Source of the DNA: Pirellulales bacterium
Lineage (GTDB): Bacteria > Planctomycetota > Planctomycetia > Pirellulales > Thermoguttaceae
Direction of reading: 5' to 3'
Length of the DNA stretch: 64,000 bases
Assembly: GCA_016928165.1 (NCBI GenBank)
Contig: JAFGLH010000150.1
Span: 1 to 64,000, forward strand
Shown piece after piece: positions 37,049-45,380 of the stretch. Position numbers and translations under genes: made by a program. Below the pieces are notes generated by a model. That model worked only from the letters and a program-made list of their open reading frames with translations, did not search any database and had not been told where the DNA came from. Positions within the stretch are counted from its first letter, which is position 1. Each line of letters opens with the position of its first letter.

Positions 37049-39958
37049 TCAGGCGGACTGCAACCGTTCTTTCGCGTCGAGGGCCTCCAGCCGGTCGATA
37101 ATCTGTTGCAACCGCGCCTCCCAGGTATTTTTCCGGGCCGCCTCGTCGACCGCCCGGCGATACGAATCGGTCGCGCCGCGGCGGGCGGCCTCTTCGATCG
37201 CAGCCACGTACTCTTCCGCGTTCCCGGCCACCATCACGCAACTTTGCGCGCGGCATTCCGGCATGTCGGTGGTGACGATCGGCTTCGTCGCCGCCATGTA
37301 TTCGAAGAGCTTCACCGGCGAGGTAGACCTGGTGATGTCGTTTATCAAGAAGGGGATCGTGGCCACGGAAAAATGGTGCAGATAGGCCGGCAACTCATCG
37401 TACTTCTTTTCGCCCAGCCAACGGACGTTGGGCAAACCGACGAGATTGTGGGCCGCCAGCGAGTGGTCGAAGTCCGGACCGATCAGCAAAAACGTCCATT
37501 CTTTCCGCAGCGATGCGGCGCGGGCCACCAACTCGTAATCGAACCAGTGGGCCAATGCCCCATAGTAACCGACGATCGTTCGTCCGGCGGCGACTAGATC
37601 GGCGACGTCGTCCGGCGGCGGAGGCGGCGACGCCAAATGAAAATGATCGTAGTCCACGCCATTCGGGCAGTAGAGCGCGTCGGGGCGTTGCCGCTTGACT
37701 TCGTCGTGCAGACGCCGCGCCGTGGCCAGCACCACCCTCGATGTGGAGACCAGCCTTCTGTGCCTGCTCTGCTTGTATTCCTGCGACGCCCAACTCTCCG
37801 CCACGCCCAGATCGTCGAGGTAATCGTAGATCACCGCCGGGCGGGAGAAATTCTTCACCTGCTCCCACCCGGACCATCCGGTCAGCAGCAAGCAATTGGG
37901 CAAAGTATAGAGCGGCTTCGGATCGTCGCACAGATACAATCGCTCGGCCACGCGAACGAATCCGCGGAAGCTGTCGGTTTGGCGTTGGGGCGAACAAAAC
38001 AACGACAAGTAGCCGGCCTTGGCGAATTGGGCCATCAGTTGGTGCGGCCGCTGCCGCATCCAGCCCCAGTCGATAAACGGCGGATAGACGACAATGCCCC
38101 GACATTGTCCGACTTCGCGCAGTATTTGCTCCAAGCCCAAGCCCGAATGTGCGGCGGGGCCGTTGCGGAGACGGCGAATTTTTTCCGCGGCCGCCCGGGC
38201 GTAGCGATTGCGGACGGTGCCCTCCGGGGCCATCCGGCGGACAATCCGCAGCAAGCGGCGGCGAACGGCCATCCGCAACCGCGCCGACGACCAAATTCGT
38301 TTCGGCGGCAAGCGTCCGTCTCTCTCGACGGGCGCCGCTTTTATGCGGGAAAGCTCGTCGTTCAGCCGGGCGATCTCAGCTGCGCTTTGCCGCAATTCCC
38401 GTTGCAGCGAGTCGGTCGTTTCCCCGCCGGCGGCGATGAGCTTGTCTTTTTCCAGCAACGCCGATTCATAGTATTGGCGGCGGTGCTCGACGGCGACCGT
38501 CGCGGCCAGCGAGTCGGCCAGGGAGGCGGTAAGTTGATCGATGGTGAAGTCGCTCGAGTCGGTCGAAGCGTCCCAACAAGAAGGCACGGCGGGGACGTTT
38601 CCCTTGCAACCCAGCGCCGCCACCAGGTAAGCGCGTTGCTTTTCCGGCACGACGAACGAATGATGCACGGCCATGATTTCGTCGCGCAACCGATCGTCCA
38701 GTCCGCTCAGGTCGCGGATGAAAAAGTCGCTCCAGGTGATCCCGCCGAACCAATGGCCGAGAAACCGCAAGCCGGCGGCCTCGAAGGCGGCGGACATGTC
38801 GGACATCGGCATCTCCTTGCCGAACGGCCAGTTGCCGCCGGCCGAACGCTGCATGCGCCACAGCCAATACCAGTAACACATTCGATTCGGCACCATCGCC
38901 ATGACGTATTTTGTGCTCCGGCTGGCCATGCCCCGCAAGAACGCCACCTGCTGATCGAAGGTGTAGTGTTCCAGGACGCCGGCGTTGTAGACGAGATCGT
39001 ACTCCGCCTCGCCGATCGAAAACACGTCGCCTTCGACGAACTCGGCCCGCTGTTGATGTTGCGCGAAAATGCGTTCGGCGTAGCGCAGCGCTTCGGCGGA
39101 AAAGTCCATCAGCGAGAGCCGCAACCGCTCGTTTTTCGCCAACACGAGGCTTTGCCACCCCGCCCCGCAGCCGGCTTCCAACACCTTGCCGCCGCGCGGC
39201 AGCAGTTCGCCGATCCGCTGGGCCAGATCGTGGCCGATGTCTTGCATCGCGTCGTCGATCTCCAGCATCGGCAGCGTGGCGTAGTAATCGTTCCACTTCC
39301 GCCGCTCGCGGATTTGAAGGTCGCGTTTCCTCCGCTCGCGGAAGTACGTCGCCGAAGCGTAGACGACCATAATCCACTTGTCCCGCCGGCCCTGAAAATC
39401 GCCATCGACGACCTTAACGGCGACGCGGGTGAATCCGTCCAACCGCTCGGGAAAACATTCCTCGCGAAACTGTGAAAGATGGCCCGGCCGCAACGGCGCC
39501 TCGCGATACGGCGCCAGCGCCGCGTAAAAGTCGCGGCAACGCCGAAAATGTCCGCGCATCACCTCCAGCGGATCGGTGAAACGCTCCAAACAACAGACGG
39601 CGACTATTGCATCGTAACGGTCGTCCGGCGTTCCTTCCGGGGCATGATGAAACTCGTGCCGCGGAAAGCGACGGCGGGCTTCCGCCGCCGCGCGCTCGTC
39701 GAGTTCCAAACCCGACACGCGGCAAGCGGGAAACTGCCCAGCCAACACGTCGACTCCGTCGCCGCCGGCACAGCCCCAGTCGAGAAGCGAGATTTTTTCA
39801 GAGGCGAGATAGTCGCGCTCGGCCGCCGGCAGGTTTTCAACCAGCCGCTGCATGAAGTATCTTTTTCGGCCGCGTTCGTTTTCGCCGCCCGATTGATTTT
39901 CCAAATCGTCGTCCCAACCGCGGTGGGAGTCGGCCGTCAGTTTGACTGTCTTGTCCAT
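37049..39958 (-). CDS. methyltransferase-methyltransferase-glycosyltransferase fusion
   Basis: The 969-residue protein has two class I methyltransferase-like domains, a coiled coil and a glycosyltransferase. Domain 1 has LLDWGCAGGDGVDVLAG near 58. Domain 2 has VLEAGCGAGWQSLVLA near 255 and the post-motif YNAGVLEHY. A coiled coil lies around 480-540 (LQRELRQSAAEIARLNDELS). The GT4-like domain begins near 600 (GIVVYPPFIDWGWMRQRPHQ) and ends with SPVKLFEYMAATKPIV. The second methyltransferase domain is followed by an unrecognised segment with aromatic residues (WYWLWRMQRSAGGNW). It probably methylates and adds sugars on one glycan. First gene of the operon, start at 39958. Confidence 0.85.
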   Translation of the reverse strand: MDKTVKLTADSHRGWDDDLENQSGGENERGRKRYFMQRLVENLPAAERDYLASEKISLLDWGCAGGDGVDVLAGQFPACRVSGLELDERAAAEARRRFPRHEFHHAPEGTPDDRYDAIVAVCCLERFTDPLEVMRGHFRRCRDFYAALAPYREAPLRPGHLSQFREECFPERLDGFTRVAVKVVDGDFQGRRDKWIMVVYASATYFRERRKRDLQIRERRKWNDYYATLPMLEIDDAMQDIGHDLAQRIGELLPRGGKVLEAGCGAGWQSLVLAKNERLRLSLMDFSAEALRYAERIFAQHQQRAEFVEGDVFSIGEAEYDLVYNAGVLEHYTFDQQVAFLRGMASRSTKYVMAMVPNRMCYWYWLWRMQRSAGGNWPFGKEMPMSDMSAAFEAAGLRFLGHWFGGITWSDFFIRDLSGLDDRLRDEIMAVHHSFVVPEKQRAYLVAALGCKGNVPAVPSCWDASTDSSDFTIDQLTASLADSLAATVAVEHRRQYYESALLEKDKLIAAGGETTDSLQRELRQSAAEIARLNDELSRIKAAPVERDGRLPPKRIWSSARLRMAVRRRLLRIVRRMAPEGTVRNRYARAAAEKIRRLRNGPAAHSGLGLEQILREVGQCRGIVVYPPFIDWGWMRQRPHQLMAQFAKAGYLSLFCSPQRQTDSFRGFVRVAERLYLCDDPKPLYTLPNCLLLTGWSGWEQVKNFSRPAVIYDYLDDLGVAESWASQEYKQSRHRRLVSTSRVVLATARRLHDEVKRQRPDALYCPNGVDYDHFHLASPPPPPDDVADLVAAGRTIVGYYGALAHWFDYELVARAASLRKEWTFLLIGPDFDHSLAAHNLVGLPNVRWLGEKKYDELPAYLHHFSVATIPFLINDITRSTSPVKLFEYMAATKPIVTTDMPECRAQSCVMVAGNAEEYVAAIEEAARRGATDSYRRAVDEAARKNTWEARLQQIIDRLEALDAKERLQSA

Positions 39959-40206
39959 GAACCTACCCCGAGCGTCCGTGCATGTTACCGCAAAGCATTG
40001 TGGAGCGTGATCTTACATCATTCGGCCCATGCGGCACAAGACGGATTGTTTCCGGGCGGTCCGAAACCGCGGAGAACGCGAAATTCGATCTTGTCTCAGT
40101 CGAAAGATAAGGTTTATACTGCCGCTCCCGCTAACGCGCGGCCGTGCAGGGAAGCGCTTCCATGCGCACAAAGCACGGCATGCCAAAGGTTTAAGGAGGA
40201 ACCGAG

Positions 40207-42162
40207 ATGATCCGCGAGACAAAACGCACCGAAACCGTCGAGAAAAACCATTCCTGCAGGCGCCGCATCGCGCTTATCCTCGCCAGCTTGCTGCTGGTGG
40301 CCGTCTGCGTTGCGATACGCTATTACTGGGGCGCCAAGCCGGCAAACGCGGACGCCCCTGCGCGGGCCGAAAATCGTTCGCCCCGAAACGCCGCGCCAAG
40401 GGCGCCGTCCTCATCCGCGGAACGCTCCCCGTCGGCCGAACCCCGAGTCGGCCCCGCGGTCCCGGAAGTGGTGGCCGTGGTGAATAACCGGAGAATTACC
40501 CGAGGAGACCTCGCCCGCGAGTGCATTTTCCACTACGGGGAAGACGTGCTCGAAAGCATGGTCAATAAACGGCTGATTGCCGACGAATGTCGTCGCCGAG
40601 GGATCAGCGTGACGCGCGACGAGGTAGACGCGGAAATCGAGCGGATGGCCAAGCGGTTCGGCATCCCGAAAGATCAATGGTTCAAAATGCTCGAGCGGGA
40701 GCGGAACGTCACGGCCGACCAGTACGCCGACGACATTATATGGCCGACGCTTGCCTTGCGCAAATTGGCGGGCGATCGGTTGAAGATTTCCCGGGACGAA
40801 GTGGCACGGGAGTTTGAAACTCGTTACGGCGAGGCCGTCCGCGCTCGGCTGATAGCGGTGCGCGATTTGGAGAAGGCCAAAAAGCTCCGTGCCCAAGCGG
40901 CGGCCAATCCGGACGATTTCGGCAACTTGGCCAAGCACCATTCGGAAGACGCCGCCAGCGCCAGCGTGAAAGGGGTCATACATCCGATCCGCAAGCACGG
41001 CAGCTACAAGGAGATCGAGGAAGCGGCGTTCAATATGGCCGACGGCGAGATTTCGCCCGTGATTCACGCCGGCGGTCAGTACGTAATCTTGAAGCGCGAC
41101 GGCTTGATACCGGCCCGCCGAATTAGCTTCGAGCGGGTCGCGCCGCAGTTGGAGGAAATCATCCGCGACCGCAGGATGCGCGGCGTCGCCCAAGACGTAT
41201 TCAAGCAACTGCAAGACGCGGCTAAAGAGTCCCACGGCATCGAGAACGTGTGGAACAACCCCGCGAAGCGGAAGCGCATGCCGGGCGTGGCGGCCTTGGT
41301 CAACGGCGCGCAAATTTCCATGGACGAGTTGGCCGCCGAGTGCATCGCCCGGCATGGCCGCGAGACCTTGGAAGGGATGATCAGCCGCGAAATTCTCGAG
41401 CAGGCCTGCGAGAGGCAGGGCGTCGCCGTGACCGAGGGGGACATGGACGCGGAGATCGCCCGCGCCGCGCTGGCCGGCGTATTGCCCAAGCCGGACGGTT
41501 CGCCGGACGTCGAGGCCTGGCTGGAACTAGTGCAGAAAAATCAAGGCGTTTCGCTGGAGGTTTACCGCCGCGACTCGGTATGGCCCACCGCGGCCCTGAA
41601 AAAACTCGTCGGCGACAAGATGCAAATCACCGAGGAAGACCTCCGCAAGGGCTTCGAGGCCAACTTTGGACCGCGTGTCCGATGCCTGGCGATCGTGTTG
41701 GACAATCTCCGCCGCGCCCAGCAGGTCTTCGAAATGGCCCGGCAAAACAACACCGCCGAATACTTTGGCGATCTGGCGGGCGAGTATTCGATCGAGCCGG
41801 GAAGCCAGGCCCTGCGCGGCGAAATACCGCCGATAAAAAGACACGGCGGACAACCGCGATTGGAGGAAGAGGCGTTCTCGCTGCAACCGGGCGAAATCTC
41901 CGGCATCATCCAAATCGCCGATAAGTTCATCATCCTCCGCTGCGAGGGGTTCACCGAGCCGATCAACGTCAAATACAACGAGGTCCGCGACGAAATCTAC
42001 CGCGACCTGCGCGAAAAGAAGCACCGCCTGGCAATGGCCGAGCGTTTCGAAGCGTTGCGGGAAGCGGCCCAGGTGGACAACTATCTCACCGGCGAGAGCC
42101 ATGCTCCCAGTCCCCTTCGCCCGCCCGCCCCGACCGCCGGCCGTCAAATGCCGACAAAGTGA
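40207..42162 (+). CDS. membrane-anchored parvulin-type PPIase with duplicated SurA_N/rotamase unit
   Basis: The 651-residue product has a good Shine-Dalgarno site (aaggaggaacc) before ATG at 40207. An N-terminal anchor (IALILASLLLVAVCVAIRYY) leads to a disordered Ala/Pro/Arg-rich stretch. Two copies of a unit of about 265 residues follow. Copy 1 starts VVAVVNNRRITRGDLARECI and copy 2 VAALVNGAQISMDELAAECI; each has a SurA_N-like helical part, then a PpiC rotamase part (FGNLAKHHSEDAASASVKG; FGDLAGEYSIEPGSQALRG). The protein probably folds secreted proteins in the periplasm. The intragenic duplication in one chain is notable. Confidence 0.85.
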   Translation: MIRETKRTETVEKNHSCRRRIALILASLLLVAVCVAIRYYWGAKPANADAPARAENRSPRNAAPRAPSSSAERSPSAEPRVGPAVPEVVAVVNNRRITRGDLARECIFHYGEDVLESMVNKRLIADECRRRGISVTRDEVDAEIERMAKRFGIPKDQWFKMLERERNVTADQYADDIIWPTLALRKLAGDRLKISRDEVAREFETRYGEAVRARLIAVRDLEKAKKLRAQAAANPDDFGNLAKHHSEDAASASVKGVIHPIRKHGSYKEIEEAAFNMADGEISPVIHAGGQYVILKRDGLIPARRISFERVAPQLEEIIRDRRMRGVAQDVFKQLQDAAKESHGIENVWNNPAKRKRMPGVAALVNGAQISMDELAAECIARHGRETLEGMISREILEQACERQGVAVTEGDMDAEIARAALAGVLPKPDGSPDVEAWLELVQKNQGVSLEVYRRDSVWPTAALKKLVGDKMQITEEDLRKGFEANFGPRVRCLAIVLDNLRRAQQVFEMARQNNTAEYFGDLAGEYSIEPGSQALRGEIPPIKRHGGQPRLEEEAFSLQPGEISGIIQIADKFIILRCEGFTEPINVKYNEVRDEIYRDLREKKHRLAMAERFEALREAAQVDNYLTGESHAPSPLRPPAPTAGRQMPTK

Positions 42163-42233
42163 GCGCGGCGGGCGGTGGCGGCATGATTAACTCGGCTGTC
42201 GTTCAATAAAAACATTGTAACCGTTCATGGGCT

Positions 42234-42285
42234 GGGGACTGGCTCATATTTCGCCCTTTCAAGGGCGAAATATGAGCCAGTCCCC
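42234..42285. repeat. palindromic repeat, GGGGACTGGCTCATATTTCGCCC family
   Basis: A nearly perfect palindrome, ggggactggctcatatttcg with its complement ending agccagtcccc, is centred on ccctttcaaggg. It matches the element at 11548. It lies in the 295-base gap downstream of the foldase gene. Confidence 0.88.
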
Positions 42286-42457
42286 TTCACCGCCAGGGAG
42301 TAAAAGCTCCGCGCGTGCGCGGTCGTGCCGTCACCGGCCGCATATCCCGTATAATCTCATCCCTTTGTCGCCGGCGACGGTTGACTCCCGCGCCGTAGAA
42401 CCTAAGTTTGAGAAAAGCTCTGAACTCCCAAGCGGGGTATGCGGGGGTGTAAAAGAT

Positions 42458-42868
42458 ATGTTTTCCGCCAGCTTGTACTTTTTGGGTGTTGCCGGATTCA
42501 TCGTTGCCGCGCTGGTTTGCCTGTCAAAAGGGAGACGCACGGAGCGCTGCGTGGAAGTCGATCTAGGCTCGCTGCGCGCCGCGGCGGTTTGTTTCCTGGG
42601 CGGGTGCCGAATGGCGGAACGGAACCATCAGTTCGAGGGCGATAATCCGCCGGAGAGGACGACGCCGAAATGGCGGGAAATGAAATCACTCTGGTTGCAA
42701 TGGTACGCCCACTGCCAGCAACAAGCTCAACTGAAGCGAAAGACATTGCTTTCCTGGGGACGCACGCTGGTCGTTTGCGCCTTGCTCTGCATAGTGGGGG
42801 TCTATCTCGAAGTGCGCTTCGACGAAACCGTATCGTGGGAAAACATCTTCGACGGCCTCCTGCAATAG
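42458..42868 (+). CDS. small membrane protein, hypothetical
   Basis: The 136-residue product starts at MFSASLYFLGVAGFIVAALV (42458), a transmembrane helix. A cytoplasmic or periplasmic loop with many basic and Cys residues follows (KGRRTERCVEVDLGSLRAAAVCFLGGCRM), then a second helix near the C-terminus (TLVVCALLCIVGVYLEV). No family was recognised. The track start at 42227 would read through a palindromic repeat and is not credible. The gene may well be real because of the tidy helix pattern, but its role is unknown. Confidence 0.6.
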   Translation: MFSASLYFLGVAGFIVAALVCLSKGRRTERCVEVDLGSLRAAAVCFLGGCRMAERNHQFEGDNPPERTTPKWREMKSLWLQWYAHCQQQAQLKRKTLLSWGRTLVVCALLCIVGVYLEVRFDETVSWENIFDGLLQ

Positions 42869-42889
42869 GGGAAGCAATTGCAGTCGCCG

Positions 42890-43723
42890 TTATTTACCAT
42901 CGCCCCTCGTTCCCCGTGTCTCGCCCCTACGATAAAACTGCGAGAGGTTGATTCCGCCGCGACGCTCTTCCTCCAATAACTTCAAGCGGGTCTCCAACCG
43001 CTCGACCCTGCGCTGCAAGGCGGGCAACAGGTAGCGGTTCGTATCCTCCGGCTTGGGGCGCGGCACGGTGGGATAACCCAGGTGACGCTGCAACGCGGAA
43101 AACAGATAGAGCTGGTCTTTGCGGCGGTTGGCCAGCGCGATTCGCCCCTCCTTCTCGCCGAAGAGGATCGGCTTCTCCGCCTTGCCCCGCGTCTTGCGGT
43201 AAAGCTCGCTGCGGACGTAGATCATGTCGGCGAAGTCGATCAGGCCCACCTGGCGGCGGACCATGTCGATCCACTCGCGCCAGTCGTCGTCGTAGATCGG
43301 GTCGCCGGCCGCCGCCTCCAGGCCGCGGTCGTAGCCCAGCCGGTTTCGGCAGAGAGTCTCGAACTGGTAAAGGAACATGCCTTGCTGCGTCGCTCCGGCG
43401 GCGCGGTACTCCACCTCCCGCTGCAATATCTCCAGGGCGATGCGGAAATCGAAGCGGCCCTCGGCCTTCTCCGCCTCGCCGACGACGTAGGTTTGAAAGC
43501 TGGTGAAGTAATGGGGTAGCCGGGCCATGGCCGTGGCGAACCCGCCGGTCAGACGCAGTTCGCCGACCATGAAATCGACCGCCAGCGGAAGCATCGTCGT
43601 CGCCAGAATTTCTTGCTGGATAGCCTCCAGCAAGTCCTGGGTGGACATCTCCTGCTGCATCCGCTCGCGGAGCGTCTGGAACAGATAAGCCTGTTCGACG
43701 TATTCCTCGCGGTCCAAGGGCAT
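42890..43723 (-). CDS. conserved hypothetical protein, helical
   Basis: The 277-residue protein is soluble and mostly helical, rich in Arg, Glu and Leu. The body has MPLDREEYVEQAYLFQTLRE at the start and ends in a coiled coil (LQRRVERLETRLKLLEEERR). I recall similar proteins in planctomycetes but no functional name. No signal peptide, helix of membrane type or catalytic motif is seen. It is divergent from rsmG with 90 bases between them. It could be a scaffold or regulator; this is not shown. Confidence 0.75.
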   Translation of the reverse strand: MPLDREEYVEQAYLFQTLRERMQQEMSTQDLLEAIQQEILATTMLPLAVDFMVGELRLTGGFATAMARLPHYFTSFQTYVVGEAEKAEGRFDFRIALEILQREVEYRAAGATQQGMFLYQFETLCRNRLGYDRGLEAAAGDPIYDDDWREWIDMVRRQVGLIDFADMIYVRSELYRKTRGKAEKPILFGEKEGRIALANRRKDQLYLFSALQRHLGYPTVPRPKPEDTNRYLLPALQRRVERLETRLKLLEEERRGGINLSQFYRRGETRGTRGDGK

Positions 43724-43813
43724 GCGGGCCTCTCGCGGAGTCGGGCGCTTTGGTATATTCAGTGGCGAAGCCGGATTTCGCTTTCACCATTTTAACCACC
43801 GACGACCTCCCCC

Positions 43814-44455
43814 GTGAATACCCCCGACGACCACATATCAACGGCGCTAGCTCGGCACCAGATCGTTCTGCCGCCGCCGCAAATCGACCGACTGGATAGC
43901 TACTGCCGACTGCTCTGGGAGTGGAACGAAAAAATCAATCTAACCCGGCACGCCGATTACGAAAAGTTCGTCGCCCGAGACTTGGTCGATAGTATGACGC
44001 TCTCGAAATATCTTAATCCGGGCGAGCGGGTGCTCGACGTGGGCAGCGGCGGCGGCGTCCCCGGCGTGCCGCTGGCCGTGCTAAGGAACGATCTCAAAAT
44101 ATCGCTCTGCGAATCGGTGGGCAAGAAGGCCGCCGCACTGGCGGATATAGTTAATCGGCTCGGACTGCCGACCCCCGTCTTGCACGCACGGGCTGAAGAC
44201 GTATTGACCGAGCGGCGTTTCGATACGCTTATCGTCCGCGCGGTGGCGCGGATGCGGAAGCTGTTGGAATGGTTCCGGCCCCATTGGGATGCGTTCGATC
44301 GCCTGTTGTTGGTCAAGGGTCCGGCCTGGGTCGAGGAGCGGGGCGAGGCCCGACATCGCGGACTGCTCGGCGATCTTGCCCTGCGAAAGCTGGCGAGCTA
44401 TCCCGTGCCGGGCGCGGAGTCGCAGAGCGTAATCCTGCAAATCAGGCGGAAGTGA
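43814..44455 (+). CDS. rsmG: 16S rRNA (guanine-527-N7)-methyltransferase
   Basis: The 213-residue enzyme methylates G527 of 16S rRNA with SAM. Its motifs are WNEKINLTRHADYEKFVARD, LDVGSGGGVPGVPLAVLR (SAM site) and CESVGKKAAALADIVNRLG. Start is GTG at 43814; the first ATG is far inside. RsmG is often beside gid or parA genes but not here. Loss of this enzyme gives low-level streptomycin resistance in other bacteria. Confidence 0.93.
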   Translation: MNTPDDHISTALARHQIVLPPPQIDRLDSYCRLLWEWNEKINLTRHADYEKFVARDLVDSMTLSKYLNPGERVLDVGSGGGVPGVPLAVLRNDLKISLCESVGKKAAALADIVNRLGLPTPVLHARAEDVLTERRFDTLIVRAVARMRKLLEWFRPHWDAFDRLLLVKGPAWVEERGEARHRGLLGDLALRKLASYPVPGAESQSVILQIRRK

Positions 44456-44475
44456 CGAGTCCGCGAGCCGGGAAA

Positions 44476-44691
44476 TCACGTCATCCAGGAAAGCCATTCC
44501 AACGCTACGCCCACGACGATCATAAAGCCGACGATCCAGCCGGCCACGCGCGCGGCGTGGAGCCAGATCGGCCGCATCCGCTCGTGGCGCGTGGCGGCGT
44601 AGACCAGGCTGATGGCCGCGATCGCCGGCAGCGCGTACCACACGTCGTTGCTCCAAATTCGGACACTGTCGGCAAAGAGCAAGTTGAACAT
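44476..44691 (-). CDS. small two-helix membrane protein, hypothetical
   Basis: The 71-residue product has two hydrophobic helices (YALPAIAAISLVYAATR; AARVAGWIVGFMIVVGVALE). It lies 16 bases after the larger membrane gene on the same strand, in a likely operon. The codon use fits its neighbours. No family was recognised. Such small proteins often assist a larger membrane partner, here perhaps the DUF6677-like protein. Confidence 0.6.
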   Translation of the reverse strand: MFNLLFADSVRIWSNDVWYALPAIAAISLVYAATRHERMRPIWLHAARVAGWIVGFMIVVGVALEWLSWMT

Positions 44692-44707
44692 AATTTCTGA
44701 ATAAGCG

Positions 44708-45310
44708 TTATTTGGGGCTTTCCGATTCGGCTTCTTCTTTTTTCTTTACGCCGGGGGCGATTGTCACCGGACCGGCATAAGCGTCGTAGATCGCCAGCAC
44801 GTTCAGCAGCCCGGCGACGGTGGCGAAGAACCGGCCCAAGTCGAAGCGGCGATTCAAGACTCGGTGCAGGTCGTGCAGGGTCGGTTGTTCTTTGTTCGGT
44901 CCCTTATCGTTGTCGTTGTTTGGTCTCGGCGGGGCCATGAATCCGCCACACCAAACCTTTTGGTTATGGTTCATTCGATAGGCCTGGATTACGGCGGGCA
45001 GCGCCGGCAGTCCGACGCAGACTTGGCATATATAGGCCCAGGTCCTATCCCCTTTTTTCCAGGAAAAATAGACGGCCCGGCCGTAGCCGATTTTTCCCTC
45101 GCTGTTGATGCACTGCTCGTTGCTGCTGCCGAGACATAGTCCGAAGACGAACAGCCCCATGATGCAGACGAAATAAAGCGCGGCCTTCGCCCGGCGCCCT
45201 TGGTAGAAGTGTCCCAGGCCGGGGAGCATCCATGCCAAGAAGGCGGCCAACCCCGCGTCCTTGAGGTTGATCTGCTCGCCGGCCGGTTTTTCCGTTGATT
45301 CTGAAGTCAT
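44708..45310 (-). CDS. membrane protein, DUF6677/TM2-like
   Basis: The 200-residue protein has the N-terminal signature GLAAFLAWMLPGLGHFYQGR, typical of TM2-like and planctomycete DUF6677 proteins (name from memory). It has about three to four hydrophobic segments: LYFVCIMGLFVFGLCLG, ICQVCVGLPALPAVIQAYR and ATVAGLLNVLAIYDAYAG. A hydrophilic loop carries PPRPNNDNDKGPNKEQP and a basic/acidic tail ends the chain. The function is unknown. It probably forms a unit with the small membrane gene downstream. Confidence 0.78.
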   Translation of the reverse strand: MTSESTEKPAGEQINLKDAGLAAFLAWMLPGLGHFYQGRRAKAALYFVCIMGLFVFGLCLGSSNEQCINSEGKIGYGRAVYFSWKKGDRTWAYICQVCVGLPALPAVIQAYRMNHNQKVWCGGFMAPPRPNNDNDKGPNKEQPTLHDLHRVLNRRFDLGRFFATVAGLLNVLAIYDAYAGPVTIAPGVKKKEEAESESPK

Positions 45311-45380
45311 TCATTCATTGTAGCCGTCCTCGACGACTAAGGAAAGGGAGGAAGCGGAGGGAGATATGCCCGTCCACGGT

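Noticed and set aside
37637-39475. 612-residue plus-strand ORF
   Set aside because: It is antisense to the MTase-MTase-GT fusion, lacks recognisable motifs, and has the Arg/Gln/Val-rich make-up of GC-rich shadow frames.
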